Source: Heterocephalus glaber
Taxonomy: Eukaryota > Chordata > Mammalia > Rodentia > Bathyergidae
DNA length: 64,000 nucleotides
Reading direction: 5' to 3'
Assembly (NCBI RefSeq): GCF_000247695.1
Contig: NW_004624734.1
Span: 9,653,804-9,717,803 of the forward strand
The position numbers were made by a program, and so were the translations under genes. Below the pieces are notes generated by a model, which searched no databases, was not told the origin of the DNA, and worked only from the letters and a program-made list of their open reading frames with translations. Positions 45,445 to 57,916 of the stretch are shown here, piece by piece. Every line of letters begins with the position of its first letter. Within the stretch, counting starts at the first letter, position 1.

Positions 45445-45517
45445 GCCAGGAATCGAACTCAGGACCTTGTGCTTATCAGGTAGGCACAGTGCCACTGAAC
45501 TAAATCCCCGGCCCCAA
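45445..45517 (-). repeat. ID-like SINE (minus)
   Basis: GTGCCAGGAATCGAACTCAG ... ACTGAACTAAATCCCCGGCC; no T-run remains. Confidence 0.85.
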
Positions 45518-45754
45518 TGTGCATTCTTTATTCCTATAACTTCTGTCAAGCTGTGTAAGAGGGAGAAGTAAAACAGATGGGACAGAAGCTGAAAACTTTT
45601 GGGAAAAATTTTAGTAAATTAGTAAAGGAAAGGAGAAGCACACTTTCATGGCCTAACGGGAAATCTTTTATCAGTTGCTGGATAAAAGATTTTCCTTTAA
45701 GCCATGAAACACATACGGTTATGTCTAAGTATGCTTAATGAATATGAGCTGATT

Positions 45755-46210
45755 TGGTGGTGGTGGGGGCAGTACTGAGGTTTGCACCCAGAGCCTTCAC
45801 ACTAAGCTTCATCCCTAGCTCTTTTATTTTATATTTTGAGACAAGGTGTTGCTAAATTGACCAGTCTGGGCTCAAGCTTGCAATTCCATTCTTCCTTGGC
45901 TCCCAGAATGCTGGGATTTGAGGCATGTACCACAAGGCCTGGTTTAGGCTGTTATTTCTTTACATTTACTTCACAAATCAATGTTCCCTAATGGGTTTTT
46001 ATTTTGGTGGTGGTATTGGGGGGTAGAACCAAGGGCCTTACACGTGCTAGGCAAGTGTTTTGCCACTGAGCTGTCTCTCCAGCCCTTTACAAATTTTATT
46101 GCAAGACAGGGTCTTGCTAAGTCGCCCAGGCTGTTCTGGAACTTACTACTTTCCTGCCTTAGCCTGCTGAGAAGCTGGGATTACAGGTATACGCCACCAC
46201 TTCTGGCCTG
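45755..46210 (-). repeat. Two B1-ID dimeric SINEs (minus)
   Basis: 45755-45945 and 46000-46210. Each shows a reversed ID half (CAGTACTGAGGTTTGCACCC; GGTATTGGGGGGTAGAACCA) followed by a reversed B1 half (TTTTGAGACAAGGTGTTGCT; AAGACAGGGTCTTGCTAAGT ... GGGATTACAGGTATACGCC). Confidence 0.85.
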
Positions 46211-46429
46211 ATATGACATTTTTAATGTTTATAATGGGAGGGTTCTGGGAGAACAGAATAAGAGAGAAAAGCAGTCATGAGTATGTCAGTTCTAGGGACA
46301 CAGACACCACATATAATTCTCTACTATACTACAATGTGGGGTGACTGAATTCTGGGACTCACAGGATGCTTGAATTTGAAACTGAACATAATTTTATGTG
46401 CAGGCATCTTCTGAAAGAGATATGTGGGA

Positions 46430-46640
46430 AACGCCACTAGACTTGGATTGACCAGAGACTCAATTCCAATTCTCTAGGTGTGTGATGTGTGCAAATTTTG
46501 CCTGCTTATTCATTCCAAAAATGTGAATAATAGCATTTATCTCATGGAGTTATTTTGGGAAATAAGATTAATTATTATAATGGCACTTACTACATTGTTC
46601 AATTATAGTAAACATTAAGTGAATGGTAGCTATTACTATA
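46430..46640 (+). repeat. MIR SINE (plus)
   Basis: CAATTCCAATTCTCTAGGTG, AATAATAGCATTTATCTCAT and a GGAGTTATTTTGGGAAATAA segment fit the MIR layout. Confidence 0.6.
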
Positions 46641-47199
46641 CTCAAGCTTCCTTGTAAGGGCACACACTGCACTGGTGTATTCAAATTCAGAGCAAATATA
46701 GGACTTGCAGGGGTAGATGGGGTTAGAAAAGGAGCACGGTCTCTAAGAGCACAGTGAGTCAAAGACCTTTAAGGGCAACAGAAACAGTGACAACCCAAAT
46801 GCATTGCACACCTCCCTGCCACAGATTTATCAAAACGTTAAGTAAAAATCCTATTACTCAGTATGTGGAGAGCTCAGAGGTTTATACCTCTGTCTAAAAC
46901 AAAAGATTATCATTTATTTTGGGAATCAAGCTAAGAACTACTACACCTTCTTCACTACCCTTAACCATTATCTCCCATCTCCCTAACTGACAGTAAATTA
47001 TTATCGTTATTTCCATAATAGAGGGGAAAAACCACAACCTTTCCGGGTTTTCAGACTTTGTGATGTCCCCTAATTGGTAACCTCTTACATGACTGTATAC
47101 TGCTTTCAAAACAACCTCACAGAAAAAACAAACAAACAAACAACAACAACCTCACAGAGAATTTCTTCTCAGAGGTCATATTCCCTTTTCCCACTATGG

Positions 47200-47395
47200 G
47201 AAAGAGTAGCTCTGGAGTCAAAAAAAGGGTATGGATTCAAATCTTGGTCTTAACACTTCTTATCTGTAACCAAAGATAAGTAACAATATTTTATAGACCC
47301 AGTTCGACTGTACATGAAGATAATAACAACAGAGGATAATGTGAGTAAAGTGCTCAGCACAGTGCTTGGCAAAGAACACTGCTCAATAAATTCCC
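47200..47395 (+). repeat. MIR SINE (plus)
   Basis: GGATTCAAATCTTGGTCTTA, then GAGTAAAGTGCTCAGCACAG and CTTGGCAAAGAACACTGCTC. Confidence 0.75.
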
Positions 47396-47432
47396 CTGAA
47401 TAAATACAGTATAAAACCTTTAAAAATAATTA

Positions 47433-47570
47433 GTAGTGGCTGGGTATGTAGTCCAGTGATATAGCGCCTGCCTGTCTGGCATGTGCAAGGCCATGGGTCT
47501 GATTCCCCAGCACTACAAAAACAACAAACAAACAACAACAACAACAAACAGAAAAACCAAACCAACAAAC
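47433..47570 (+). repeat. Old ID SINE with AAC-rich tail (plus)
   Basis: GGCTGGGTATGTAGTCCAGT ... GTGCAAGGCCATGGGTCTGA, then ACAACAAACAAACAACAAC. Confidence 0.85.
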
Positions 47571-47679
47571 ATTTTAACCAACAATATACAGATTTTTATC
47601 TGCTTACAAGTTATCTATTTTTTACAAACCCCATTCTTTATAGAACACTTCTTATGGGTTCTGTATACTGTTGCCAAAG

Positions 47680-48265
47680 AGAACTTTCAGAAAATGCAAA
47701 TGCAATCTGGCCATAAGACCTGCTCTAGCCAGGATGAAGCTTACTGTGTCAGCATGGTAAACAAAGCTCTGTATATGATGAAGTCCTGTTTGCCTGTAGC
47801 CTCATTTCTTGCCACACCTCTCATCTCTGTCATCCCACCGTCCCCCAACTGGAAGGAGCTTGCTCCTGTTACCTCTAGGGCTTTGTAGCTGCTATTCCTT
47901 TTTTTTTTTTTTTTTTGATACTGGGGATCAAACTTGGGTCTTTGCGCCCACGCAGCAGGCAGCGAAACCACTGAGCTATATCCCCAGCCCGCTGCTATTC
48001 CTTTTGCCTGGCATACTCCTTTGATTTCCAGTTTTATTACAACTTTTCATTCACCAGATCTTGTTTCTCTGGGAAGCTGTGTCCTGCTAGTCCCCACTCT
48101 CCATACTGGGATCTGAGGTTTCTCTTCTTCCCATGTGCACCCCCCACATACAGTGCTTTGTTTTATTATAGGACTTCTGCCATAACTGCCTATTGGTACT
48201 CATCATTGGACTATAGCATTCATTAACTCAGGGCATATAGTAAGAGCTCAATAAGCGTTTGATAA
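47680..48265 (-). repeat. L2 LINE 3' fragment (minus), split by a SINE
   Basis: GCAATCTGGCCATAAGACCT ... CCTTTTGCCTGGCATACTCC ... TTGGACTATAGCATTCATTA ... GTAAGAGCTCAATAAGCGTT matches the antisense L2 3' end. Confidence 0.75.
47898..47992 (-). repeat. ID-like SINE inserted in L2, with target-site duplication
   Basis: T-run then GATACTGGGGATCAAACTTG ... GAGCTATATCCCCAGCCC; GCTGCTATTCCTTTT on both sides. Confidence 0.93.
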
Positions 48266-48452
48266 ATGAAAAAAGTTTAGAAGCCACAATGCTAATTCTA
48301 TGCCAAAGAGCCTATCTTAATTGACAGGCTGTATTTTCCCCACCTTATTACTGTCCTATTTTTACCCTTATTTGTTTGAAAACTCACAGCACATTATCTC
48401 ATTTTATAGATTTATTAGGATGATCAGGTTTACAACATGATTATTTATTTAC

Positions 48453-48540
48453 ACTTTTTGGGGAGGAGGTGCTCGGGCTCAAACTCATGGCCTTGCATAT
48501 GCTAGGCAAGTACTCTACCACTGAGCTATATCCGGGCCCC
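48453..48540 (-). repeat. Old ID SINE (minus)
   Basis: GCTCGGGCTCAAACTCATGG ... CACTGAGCTATATCCGGGCC. Confidence 0.8.
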
Positions 48541-49434
48541 ATCTACTTCTATTTAATCTAATACTATCTCTAAAAGATTGACAGAAAGATGCAATTTAGG
48601 AGTGGTATTCACATCACTGATGACTTTAAATAGTTTAAAATAAAGTGTAAGTAAAAAAAAACACTACAGTTTTAGCTTATAAAAATTTCTGAACCTCTCA
48701 TATTAGATATAAATTTACATATTAATAGATTAGAAAAACAATGTGAAGCCCATTTATTTTCTAGAATTAAGGAATCAGTTTCAAAATCTAGCACTATTCT
48801 TGGATATAAACTTCAATTAGGAAGCAACATGGATGGACAATGGCAACTTATTATTAAAATCAAATCACTTTGGAAAAGGCCTAATCCTATTATAGTTGAA
48901 GAGGAGTATATTTAGAAACAAAGACATGTAAGTGCATAAATTTATTTTTGTTTTCCTAGTATTACTATCAGATGTGTGAACATTTCACCTTCAAACACTA
49001 TGGTACACTTTTGTCAGAAGTTTTACAAACATGTCAATACTAAGTATGAGGTTTATAAAAATGCTTTAGTGCCAAGAACCTCAACAGAACTCAGTCTTTT
49101 AATATACCAGAGTCATCCCCTTCTTAGAGACATATTTAGTGAAGCTAGCCCATATCAATCTATAATAGAGAATGCTATGCCTTTTGATTGAAATATATGA
49201 AAAAGTGACTGAAGCAATATAATTTCTGGACTGTTTATATTCACTGAATGTTTTAGTAGTTCTATAGATATACTGTAAGAATCAGTCCTCTAGAGACATT
49301 TATAAAAAGATATTTTCTAAAACAGTAGTTATTACTGGGGAGTGAGACTTCAAGTTTTATTAAACACCTTTTGCACTATTTGTTATCTGAATCTAATCAC
49401 TACTTCATCACATATATTTTATTTTATGTTTTGT

Positions 49435-49517
49435 TTTTTTTGGTACCAGGGATCTAACCTGGGACCTTGCGCTTGCCAGGCAAGCGGTGGAACCACTGAG
49501 CTAAATCCCAGGCCCTT
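49435..49517 (-). repeat. ID-like SINE with target-site duplication (minus)
   Basis: GGTACCAGGGATCTAACCTG ... GAGCTAAATCCCAGGCCC; CACATATATTTTA flanks. Confidence 0.92.
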
Positions 49518-49708
49518 TCACATATATTTTAAAGAAAATAATAAGATACAGCCATTAAAAATAAAATCTGTACTGACAAAAACATTTCTCCAAGGGTTAT
49601 GAGGTATGAAAATAGCAAGACACATAGTATGTACAGTGTGATGCTATTTATAGGATAATAGAACAAGACATGCATGTGAAATACACAAACCAATTTGGAT
49701 GAGAACTG

Positions 49709-50501
49709 AATCAAATTCAGTGGCACAGTTTGTAATAGCTAAAACTTGGAAACAGCCCAAATGCCCATCAACTGGAGACTGGATAAAGAAAATGTGGTTT
49801 TTAAAAATAAAATGGAGTACTNNNNNNNNNNNNNNNNNNNNNNNNNNNNNNNNNNNNNNNNNNNNNNNNNNNNNNNNNNNNNNNNNNNNNNNNNNNNNNN
49901 NNNNNNNNNNNNNNNNNNNNNNNNNNNNNNNNNNNNNNNNNNNNNNNNNNNNNNNNNNNNNNNNNNNNNNNNNNNNNNNNNNNNNNNNNNNNNNNNNNNN
50001 NNNNNNNNNNNNNNNNNNNNNNNNNNNNNNNNNNNNNNNNNNNNNNNNNNNNNNNNNNNNNNNNNNNNNNNNNNNNNNNNNNNNNNNNNNNNNNNNNNNN
50101 NNNNNNNNNNNNNNNNNNNNNNNNNNNNNNNNNNNNNNNNNNNNNNNNNNNNNNNNNNNNNNNNNNNNNNNNNNNNNNNNNNNNNNNNNNNNNNNNNNNN
50201 NNNNNNNNNNNNNNNNNNNNNNNNNNNNNNNNNNNNNNNNNNNNNNNNNNNNNNNNNNNNNNNNNNNNNNNNNNNNNNNNNNNNNNNNNNNNNNNNNNNN
50301 NNNNNNNNNNNNNNNNNNNNNNNNNNNNNNNNNNNNNNNNNNNNNNNNNNNNNNNNNNNNNNNNNNNNNNNNNNNNNNNNNNNNNNNNNNNNNNNNACCA
50401 AGATGCATTATGTAAAGGTACAATTCCCAATGAGAAATGTAATTGTGTTGTATACCTACAATGTACCAATAAAAGAATTTAATTAAAAAAAATCAAATTC
50501 A
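49709..50501 (+). mobile_element. 5'-truncated L1 (plus) with 11-bp target-site duplication, interior missing
   Basis: L1 body 49720-50490. The left piece encodes the end of ORF2 (VAQFVIAKTWKQPKCPSTGD, WIKKMW); the right piece is the L1 3' terminus. Identical AATCAAATTCA at 49709-49719 and 50491-50501. The middle is an N gap at 49822-50396. Confidence 0.92.
49822..50396. other. Assembly gap of 575 N inside an L1
   Basis: Not a round number, so probably an estimated size. Every long open frame reported across it is an artefact of N. Confidence 0.99.
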
Positions 50502-50612
50502 ATGGTTAGGTTCAATGTTGACCTTATGGGGAAATTTGATTCGGTTCTCATCCAGTTTGGTTTGCAACCAGAATTGTGAAGAGAATTGAGTTTGTGCACC
50601 AAGGTACCACTG
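50502..50612. mobile_element. Palindromic MITE-like element, copy 3 (right arm), split by the L1
   Basis: Ends GTGCACCAAGGTACCACTG at 50612, then TA, as in copies 1 and 2. GATTCGGTTCTCATCC here is the inverse of GGATGAGAACTGAATC at 49697-49712, so the L1 seems to have landed inside it. The outer part of the left arm (49632-49685) no longer matches. Confidence 0.6.
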
Positions 50613-50732
50613 TATTTCATCTCAATGGAACAATAAGAGTTGACACATTTTGTCTGACGTTTAACTTAAAATCATGAATGAGATAGTAGAGTTACTTCCA
50701 GGGCTACATGTATTTATTATACCTCCTCCCCT

Positions 50733-50815
50733 CTCTCCTTTTTGGCACAGGGAATTGTATTTAGGCCGTCTCGCACACTAGGCAAGCACTGCACCACTGA
50801 GCCACAACTCAAACC
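50733..50815 (-). repeat. Old ID SINE (minus)
   Basis: TTTTTGGCACAGGGAATTGT ... CACCACTGAGCCACAACTC. Confidence 0.7.
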
Positions 50816-51854
50816 CACCCCAACCCTACTTTTAAAGGAAATGTTTCACAGTATTAAAAATAATTAAAGGTATGTGAATAGGAGTCTACTAAGAGCAAAG
50901 CACTGTGCTATGTTCTTGGGTGAATAGATGACAAAGATATTGATTCTTTTGGGAACATGATATACTAAGTGATACAGAAAATGACACAGGAATGTAGGTA
51001 ACTTCAAAACAAGTTAGGAGATGTAAAAGCCTAAGAAAAGTAAAAGAAATGGTATAAAAGTTCTCATGAAGTAGAAAATATTTATAACTCAGAATGGCTA
51101 AGATAAACCAAGGAAAGTAGTGTGTGAGTTTGGGCTTAAAAGTTAGGATAGAACTGGGTGATTTAGTGATAAAAGGTGACAATACTCCAGACAAAAGAAA
51201 AATAAGAACAGAGAAGTTCAGAGGAAGAGTTTGTAGCCTATATAAAACATGTCTTAAATTTTAAAATAAAATATGCAATTAAATATTATATTTTAGAATT
51301 TTATTCAAACGAAGTGAAATTTGTTTTTAAATGTTTCATTATGATCAGAGATGTATAATTTCTGAGTCTCTTGAACTGCCATTCACAAAACTAAAATTCA
51401 CCTACGTTGCATGTTTAAATAAAACCTGTATTTATTTACTCTGAACTGTTGACAATGGTCTTTAGCTTCGTTCCACTATTCTCCAGGAAGTACATTCAGA
51501 TGATTTTGCTGAAGAGGAAACAATTACAAGCAGAAGTAAATGAACTGCCAGGTCCACTGAACTGAGGCAGAAGGAAGTGTCAACACAGGGACAATGAAGG
51601 GGACGGGAAGAGGGAGAAATGGATGAGAGAGTGAGGACAGCCAGGCTATTTTGCATTTGTTTCACACACTCTTGGAACCTGACCAGTTGCTAAGGGAAAA
51701 AATTAGGCCATTGCTTTCAGTTGCTTCTCTGTTAGATTTTTAATGCAATAAAATTTAAACACATCCATTACTAAAAAATGGCAAATGAAATACAGACTCC
51801 ATTTTGGAATGAAAGTTGTAAATAAATTTAATCTTCCAAAGATTAAAAATGCAT

Positions 51855-51940
51855 TTTTTTTTTTGGTACCCGGGATCGAACTCAGGACCTTGTGGTTGCA
51901 AGGCAGGCAGCAGAACCACTGAGCTAAATCCCTGGCCCCT
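51855..51940 (-). repeat. ID-like SINE (minus)
   Basis: GGTACCCGGGATCGAACTCA ... GAGCTAAATCCCTGGCCC; TGCATTTTT flanks. Confidence 0.92.
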
Positions 51941-52673
51941 GCATTTTTGATCCAGATAAAAAGTTTAAAGTCTAGAGTAAAACATCTAGCATTCAAATGT
52001 ACATGCAGGTGTTAGTGCTGATTCTTGGCTATTTTTTTTTGAGATCAATAGTATTTGTCAAAGGATGGAAGACCTCTAAGTTAAAGTTCATGTGAAAATC
52101 TATACTTAACAGTGGTCTTTTCTTCTCAAAAAATATAAACCACTAACTGTGTACTCTGTGTTGTTCTCACAGAATCAGAGCTATTTACCCAGTGTATGCT
52201 AAGGTCACTGTAAAAAAATCAGTGACCAAATACCCAGTCCTTTCAGGGCTCTTCCAGTCTAGTCATCTATTTTGGAACTTTAAACATGTCTTTTTAATAT
52301 AGGTACTTGCATGCAGGCTTCTTGTACTGTAGCCACAGAAAACCACTCTAGCTAGCTTAAAGGGAAAAAGTATTGTTTGAAAAGGCATTGTTGCTCCACA
52401 CCATTGCCGGGAAAGTCGGAGTCCTGGCTCAGTAAACAGATGAAGACAAAAAGTCTGCAGTGAGGACTCTACCATGTGAGAGCCTAGTAGGAGAGAACAG
52501 AGTTGCCTGGGATCCTGTTTATGATAGCTACTACAGCTCCCGCTCTGTGCCTAGATGGTGATGTCATCACACACTGCTGCCATGGCCTTCTCTCCTCCAC
52601 TAGATGTGGCTACCCCACTCAGCTTTCAGAAAGAATTCTCTACAGTTCTGCCTTCTGTGTCATTAGCTCTTAT

Positions 52674-52700
52674 ATTAAAATAAAATAAAATAAAATAAAA
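52674..52700. repeat. (TAAAA)n short tandem repeat
   Basis: About five AAATA/TAAAA units. Confidence 0.85.
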
Positions 52701-53189
52701 GTCCTAAGTCACATACTGCAGCTCCAACCACAGAGAAGGCCAAGAGAGCCTTTTAGGCTTTGAGGTGGGCACCCCTCTATTAAGACCTACATAATAAGGA
52801 ATTTTCCAAAATAAAGGAAGAGGTTTTAGTGCTGGTAGCCCCAAAGGCAAATGACCCATATAGGAGTGCTGCTTATTCAGGAAATTGCCTAAAACACAAC
52901 CAAGCCTTGTGTCCTCTAAGTACCCTGGAGCAGTGTGAGTGGTGACCTATCTAGGTCCCTGGCCCCTGGTTTTTAACTTCCTCATAGGGCCCACAAAACT
53001 TCCACCCCAAGTGGTTCAGCTACAAAGCAGGCACATGACTGAGACTCCTCCAAGTTGATGTTTCAATCACTACGAGAATCTGCTGTTTTGCTCCTATGAC
53101 TGGCCCACAGCCTCCCAACCTCAGCTCTGGAAAGTGGCTCTCATTTGCCCTTTTCTCCTACCATGCCCAAATTCCTGGACTTAAGAGTC

Positions 53190-53330
53190 AGAAAAACCGG
53201 TATGAGTCACATCATCACTGACAAGCCTGGGAAAATGCTGCTTACAAATCACTGAGCCCCACCATACTCACAGGCTGTCAGGAAGATAAATGAGATAAAG
53301 TAAAAGACTTTTGTAAACTAAGATTCTAAG
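53190..53330 (+). repeat. MIR remnant (plus)
   Basis: AGAGTCAGAAAAACCGGTAT ... GCTGTCAGGAAGATAAATGA fits a degraded MIR. Confidence 0.5.
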
Positions 53331-53695
53331 CATAATCTCATTTGTCAACAACCACTGCAGGTAAATTCCTTAGGACTGTGGCCTTCTCATGATGTCTTTG
53401 GGACTAATGGGCAATGATGTCATATCTTTATTAAAATTAATTTTATAATCAAAGAAGTACATGCTTATAATTTTAGAAGTCTAATAACAAAACACCCTAA
53501 AAACAAACCCTCCTGACCTATACTCCGTCTACTCCTAGTCCTGCTCCACAGAGGCAACTACTCTTAATTCTTTAGTTTTTTCCTCCAGTATACACCTCTA
53601 TTAAGAGTTTTAAAAAATTAATATTCAGTTGTCATATTATGACAATTTAAATATGCTTATTACTGTGCCAATCTGTGGATCAGAACTGTATTTTC

Positions 53696-54050
53696 TTTCT
53701 TTCTTTTTGTTTGAGACAGGGTCTTGCTCTGCAGTTCAGGCTGGCCTCGAACTCATGGCAATCCTCCTGCCTCAGCCTCCTGAGTGCTGGGATTGTAGGT
53801 ATGTGCCACCATGCCTGCCTCAGAAGTATATTTTCTTTCAGTTTATAATTTTCTTCCTTCCTTCCTGTAAACTGAACCCAGAGAACCCGGGAAGCCAAGG
53901 AGTACTAATCTATTATACCCCTATCAATTTTAATTTTGAGATGGTGTCGTGTCAAAGTTGGCCAGGCTGATTGCAACTTGTGATCTTCCTGCCTTAGCCT
54001 CCCATGTACTGTAGCTGGGATTACAAGCCATGTGCCACTGCACCAGCAAG
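53696..54050 (-). repeat. Two B1 SINEs (minus)
   Basis: 53696-53822 (TTTGTTTGAGACAGGGTCTT ... GCCACCATGCCTGCC) and a more diverged copy 53935-54050 (TTTGAGATGGTGTCGTGTCA ... GGGATTACAAGCCATGTGCC). Confidence 0.85.
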
Positions 54051-54802
54051 CTCATTATGTAATCATTTTTTGGAGATATTAATTTCCTGTACCCATTTGC
54101 TTCAGTCTATGAGTTTCTAATTCTTCATGAACAATCATAAAAGTTTTTAGTGTAATTTTTTACTTTATGTTAAAAAATTTAAGTAAACTGATTTCTTCCT
54201 AGATAGTTCCTTCCTCTGGCGTCTTTCTTAGTCTAGACTGGACTGGACACTCATAAGGTCTACTGTACAGCTTATATCTACTTCCCTTTGCTCCTTTCCT
54301 GTGTTGGATTCCATTTTCTAGTTCCCCACTTATTTGTTCTTGGTTTGCTTCATTATTTGGTGGGATACATCCTCAGTAGCTCCCGAGTTGGGATACAGGG
54401 GAAGTTTTCTGAGACATGACCGAAAAATGCCTCCATTGGCAGTTTGGCTAAATACAGAATTTTTGTGTTTAAAATAATTTTTTTTCACACAATAAATCTA
54501 AAATTTATAAAACAATATATGAAATAATATATGTACTGCCAGGACCATAATAAAATTCACACAATGGAATAATTTCTTACCCGTCAATTAATAAGTAAGT
54601 TTTAAAAAGTAGCCTCATAGCTCTGTCAAAAAGTATGGTAATAACAAAAGCTCATGGAAATGTAAACTAGCACAGTGAGCAAACTGGTAATATATAGGAA
54701 GAACCTTAAAAAAAGAATATCCTCCACCTCAGTAATTCTTATACAATTTTATTCTAAAACAAGAATTCCCTCACCCCAAACCCACTCTGTTTGCCTATAT
54801 TG

Positions 54803-54887
54803 CTTTTTTTTGGTACCAGGAACTGAACTCAGGACCTTGCGCTTGCCAGGGAGGTGTGGTGCCACTGAGCTAAATCCCCGGACCTGT
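54803..54887 (-). repeat. ID-like SINE (minus)
   Basis: GGTACCAGGAACTGAACTCA ... GAGCTAAATCCCCGGACC; flanks TATTGCTT. Confidence 0.9.
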
Positions 54888-54949
54888 ATTGCTTCTTTTT
54901 ATAACAGTCCTTAAATATTAAATTACTTTTTACTATCTTGAAGAGTATA

Positions 54950-55860
54950 TAGTCTCAAAATCCCAGCATCCCTTGACAGAATTTGCAAACTATACAGTTC
55001 AGTAGTATTAAAAACATTCATGACGTTGTGTAGCCACCACCACCACCTCCATAGTTCTTTACTCTTTACAAAACTGAAACTCTACACCCATGACATAATA
55101 ACTCCCCATTCCTCTCCTGCATCTGACCTTGACAACCACCACTCTGTATGATTTTCACTATCTCATATAAGAATTACACTGTATTTTTTGTGATTGCTTA
55201 TCCCACTTAGCATAATGTCTTCATTTATCCATTGGCTGTTTTAGAGTGTGTTAATTTCCACAAATGTGTAAATTGCCCAGTCTTACCTTTTGTTGATTTC
55301 TAACTTTATTCCATTATAGTTGAAGAAAATATTTTGTATAAAAATTATTTTTTAAAAATCTTCTGTAGCTCAGCGGCACTGCGCCTACCTGGCAAGCACA
55401 AGGTCCTGAGTTGGATCCTCGGTACCGCCAAAAAAAAAAATCCACTGAGACTTAATCTGTGACCCAACACGTTATATGCTGAAAAATGTTCTGTGCACTT
55501 GTGAAGAATGTATACACCGTTGTTGGGTAGAGATTTTATGTGACCATTAGATCTATTTGGCTTATCGTTCAAGGTCTATTTCTTTACTCGTTTTCTCTTT
55601 TGTTCTAGCCATTTTTCAGAGTAGGGTAATGAAGTATCAAACTATTACCGTAGGAACCTCTGGTTCTATAAAGTTTTGCTTAATATAATTAGTCTATCAA
55701 TAGATGTGTAAATACTTATAATTGTTGTATTTCTTCTTATATTCACCTTTTAATAATATATAATGCCCTCTTTTGTCTCTGGTAATTCTTAGTCTACTCT
55801 ATCTGATACTGAAATAGCCATCCCTGCTGTTTCGGTTACTATTTGTACGGAATACTGGGC
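54950..55860 (-). repeat. Ancient L1M segments (minus), with an ID SINE insertion
   Basis: 54950-55235 (AAAACTGAAACTCTACACCC, CTTATCCCACTTAGCATAAT) and 55240-55860 (TGTGCACTTGTGAAGAATGT, TTATAATTGTTGTATTTCTT, CTACTCTATCTGATACTGAA) follow ancient antisense L1 patterns. The ID copy sits at 55362-55440 (GTAGCTCAGCGGCACTGCGC ... GGTACC, A-tail) and lacks its first bases. Confidence 0.65.
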
Positions 55861-56299
55861 TTTAATTTTCAGTTAACTCTAATTTGGAATAAAATGTTCA
55901 AAAACATTTACTAACTGCCTACCACCTCAGGACTGGGGACACAAAAATGATAACAATATAGTCTTACCCTCAAATTGCTCAATAGTATAGTCTCATAGTC
56001 TTTAACTGGGAATCCCGATTTGAATTACAGAACACAAAAAATGACTACTTGATTCTCTCCAAGATGATATGTAACTAGTATCATAGTAGATGCAGTGGAA
56101 AGATGCTGATTCAATTACACTTAACAGGTATTGGAGTACGTTATAGGCTTAATCAGACTGCAGAACTCCTGTTGAGAAGAGCTGATTACTTAATAACAGT
56201 TTGGTAAATGCAAAGACAACAGGTATAAACACACACACTCTACTGGATAAAATTGTAAGAAATCTTAAAATCAGTAATTCCACTGCAAAAAATGTGACA

Positions 56300-56470
56300 T
56301 ATTATTTTCTTTAATCTTCATAATCCTACTTTACAGGGTTAATATTCTTATTTTACAAATGAGAAAACAAGCTTAGAGAGGTTGTATGACTGGCTTAAAG
56401 TCTAACAAGTTAAGACATGATAGGATTTAAATCTAGTCTGTCCGGTTCCAGAATCTGTGCTGTTTAGCTT
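56300..56470 (-). repeat. MIR SINE (minus)
   Basis: TTCTTATTTTACAAATGAGA, AAGCTTAGAGAGGTTGTATG and AGGATTTAAATCTAGTCTG. Confidence 0.8.
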
Positions 56471-56934
56471 TACAGTATGAAATCCCTCCCCAAGTGCCCG
56501 AATAGTCTTCTTCCCATGGAAATGAGGTAAAAGTTATGTTGAAGTCACAGTGTGTTATAAATCCTAACGTGAATATCATAGTTATGGCAGAAAGATATGT
56601 CCTACATGGAGCACAGCCACCACACCACCACCAAATGCCCAGAACTGTATTTTAAATAATGAAGGAGAGAAGCATGTGCAGTTGTTTTAAGTAAACAGAT
56701 TAACATAATGCAAGAAGTATTGTCTTATATCTTTAAAATACAATTTCTAGCTAAATCTCTCTCTCTCTCACACACACAGCTCATTTAAGATAAAATAACA
56801 TTAGATAAGTAATCAAGTATTACCAAAGATCCAAGAGCTCCCTCACAATTTTACTTTTCACTCAAAACTTTAAAAAGTTCCATTAAGGAATATATTCTCA
56901 TTTTTTAAATATGCAAAGTATATATGATACATTT

Positions 56935-57490
56935 TGGTTATTTTTTATCCTTTAAATTTTTTATTTTTATTAGTACATGTGTGTGGCACGTAATGAGTAC
57001 ATTTATTGTAGGGAGTTGGTATGATAAACACATTTTAATTCTTTTTTTCATCTTTTTCTCCTCTCCATTCCTTCTCCCTCCCTTCATCTTTTGATCCCCT
57101 TCCCTTTTCCAAAAGATCTACCTCCCCATTTCTATTAACTTATTTTTTGCTCTTTATTTTTATTTTGGTTTTCTTATGTGAGAAAAACTGTGATATTTAT
57201 ACTTGTGTCTGATTTATTTCACTTAACATTATGGTGTTATAGTGCATCCATTTTCCTACAAATGACTAAAATTTATCTTTTTTTATGGCAGAGCAGTATC
57301 ATTATGTACAAATACCACATTTTCATTAACCATTCATTTGCTGATGGACATTCAGGCCACTTCCAAAATTTAGCTATTATGACTTGTGCTGCTATAAACA
57401 TGGGTATACATGTATAATTGTAATACGATGTCTTTAACTCTTTTGGGAAGATATGTAGAAGGGGAACAGCTGGGTTGAATGGAAATATTT
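56935..57490 (-). mobile_element. L1 3' fragment (minus)
   Basis: The 3' UTR (TATTAGTACATGTGTGTGGC, pyrimidine-rich CCTTCTCCCTCCCTTC) and the ORF2 end in antisense (GCTGATGGACATTCAGGCCA, TTTGGGAAGATATGTAGAAG). Older than the copy at 23.9-24.7 kb. Confidence 0.8.
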
Positions 57491-57712
57491 CATTATTTTT
57501 AATTGTTTAAGCACATTAAAAACTAAAAAACAATAACAGAAAATAAAGATTGTTGTACCTTTTTAGTACTGTTGCAAACTTTAAATTTTTCTGTAGAAGC
57601 TTTTTCTGACAAATTTGATTTTAAAGAATGGTTAGTCACACTGCTAGGTTAATTTTGACAACATATTTTTCTATGGTCTGATATCTAAATAGTCTTTTAT
57701 TACATGATTCAT

Positions 57713-57916
57713 ATTTTGCGGTAATGGGGATTGAACCCAGGTCCTCCAGCATGCTAGAGAAGAACGCTATCACTGAGCTACATCCTCAGCACTTTTTAAA
57801 TTTTGAGGTAATATCTTGCTAAATTGCCCAGGCAGGCCTCAAACTTATAATCTTTCTGCCTCAGCCTTCCAAGTACAGTAGTTGGGATTATAAGCATGTG
57901 TCCTTGTGCCTGGCTT
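57713..57916 (-). repeat. B1-ID dimeric SINE (minus)
   Basis: GCGGTAATGGGGATTGAACC ... GAGCTACATCCTCAGC, then TTTTGAGGTAATATCTTGCT ... GGGATTATAAGCATGTGTCC. Confidence 0.85.

Noticed and set aside
47517..47570. Short regularly spaced AAC/AAAC units that could look like a CRISPR or satellite
   Set aside because: Simple sequence in a SINE tail; no repeat-spacer structure anywhere in the window.
49644..50486. Several open frames of over 200 codons
   Set aside because: They consist almost entirely of undetermined bases in the N gap at 49822-50396.
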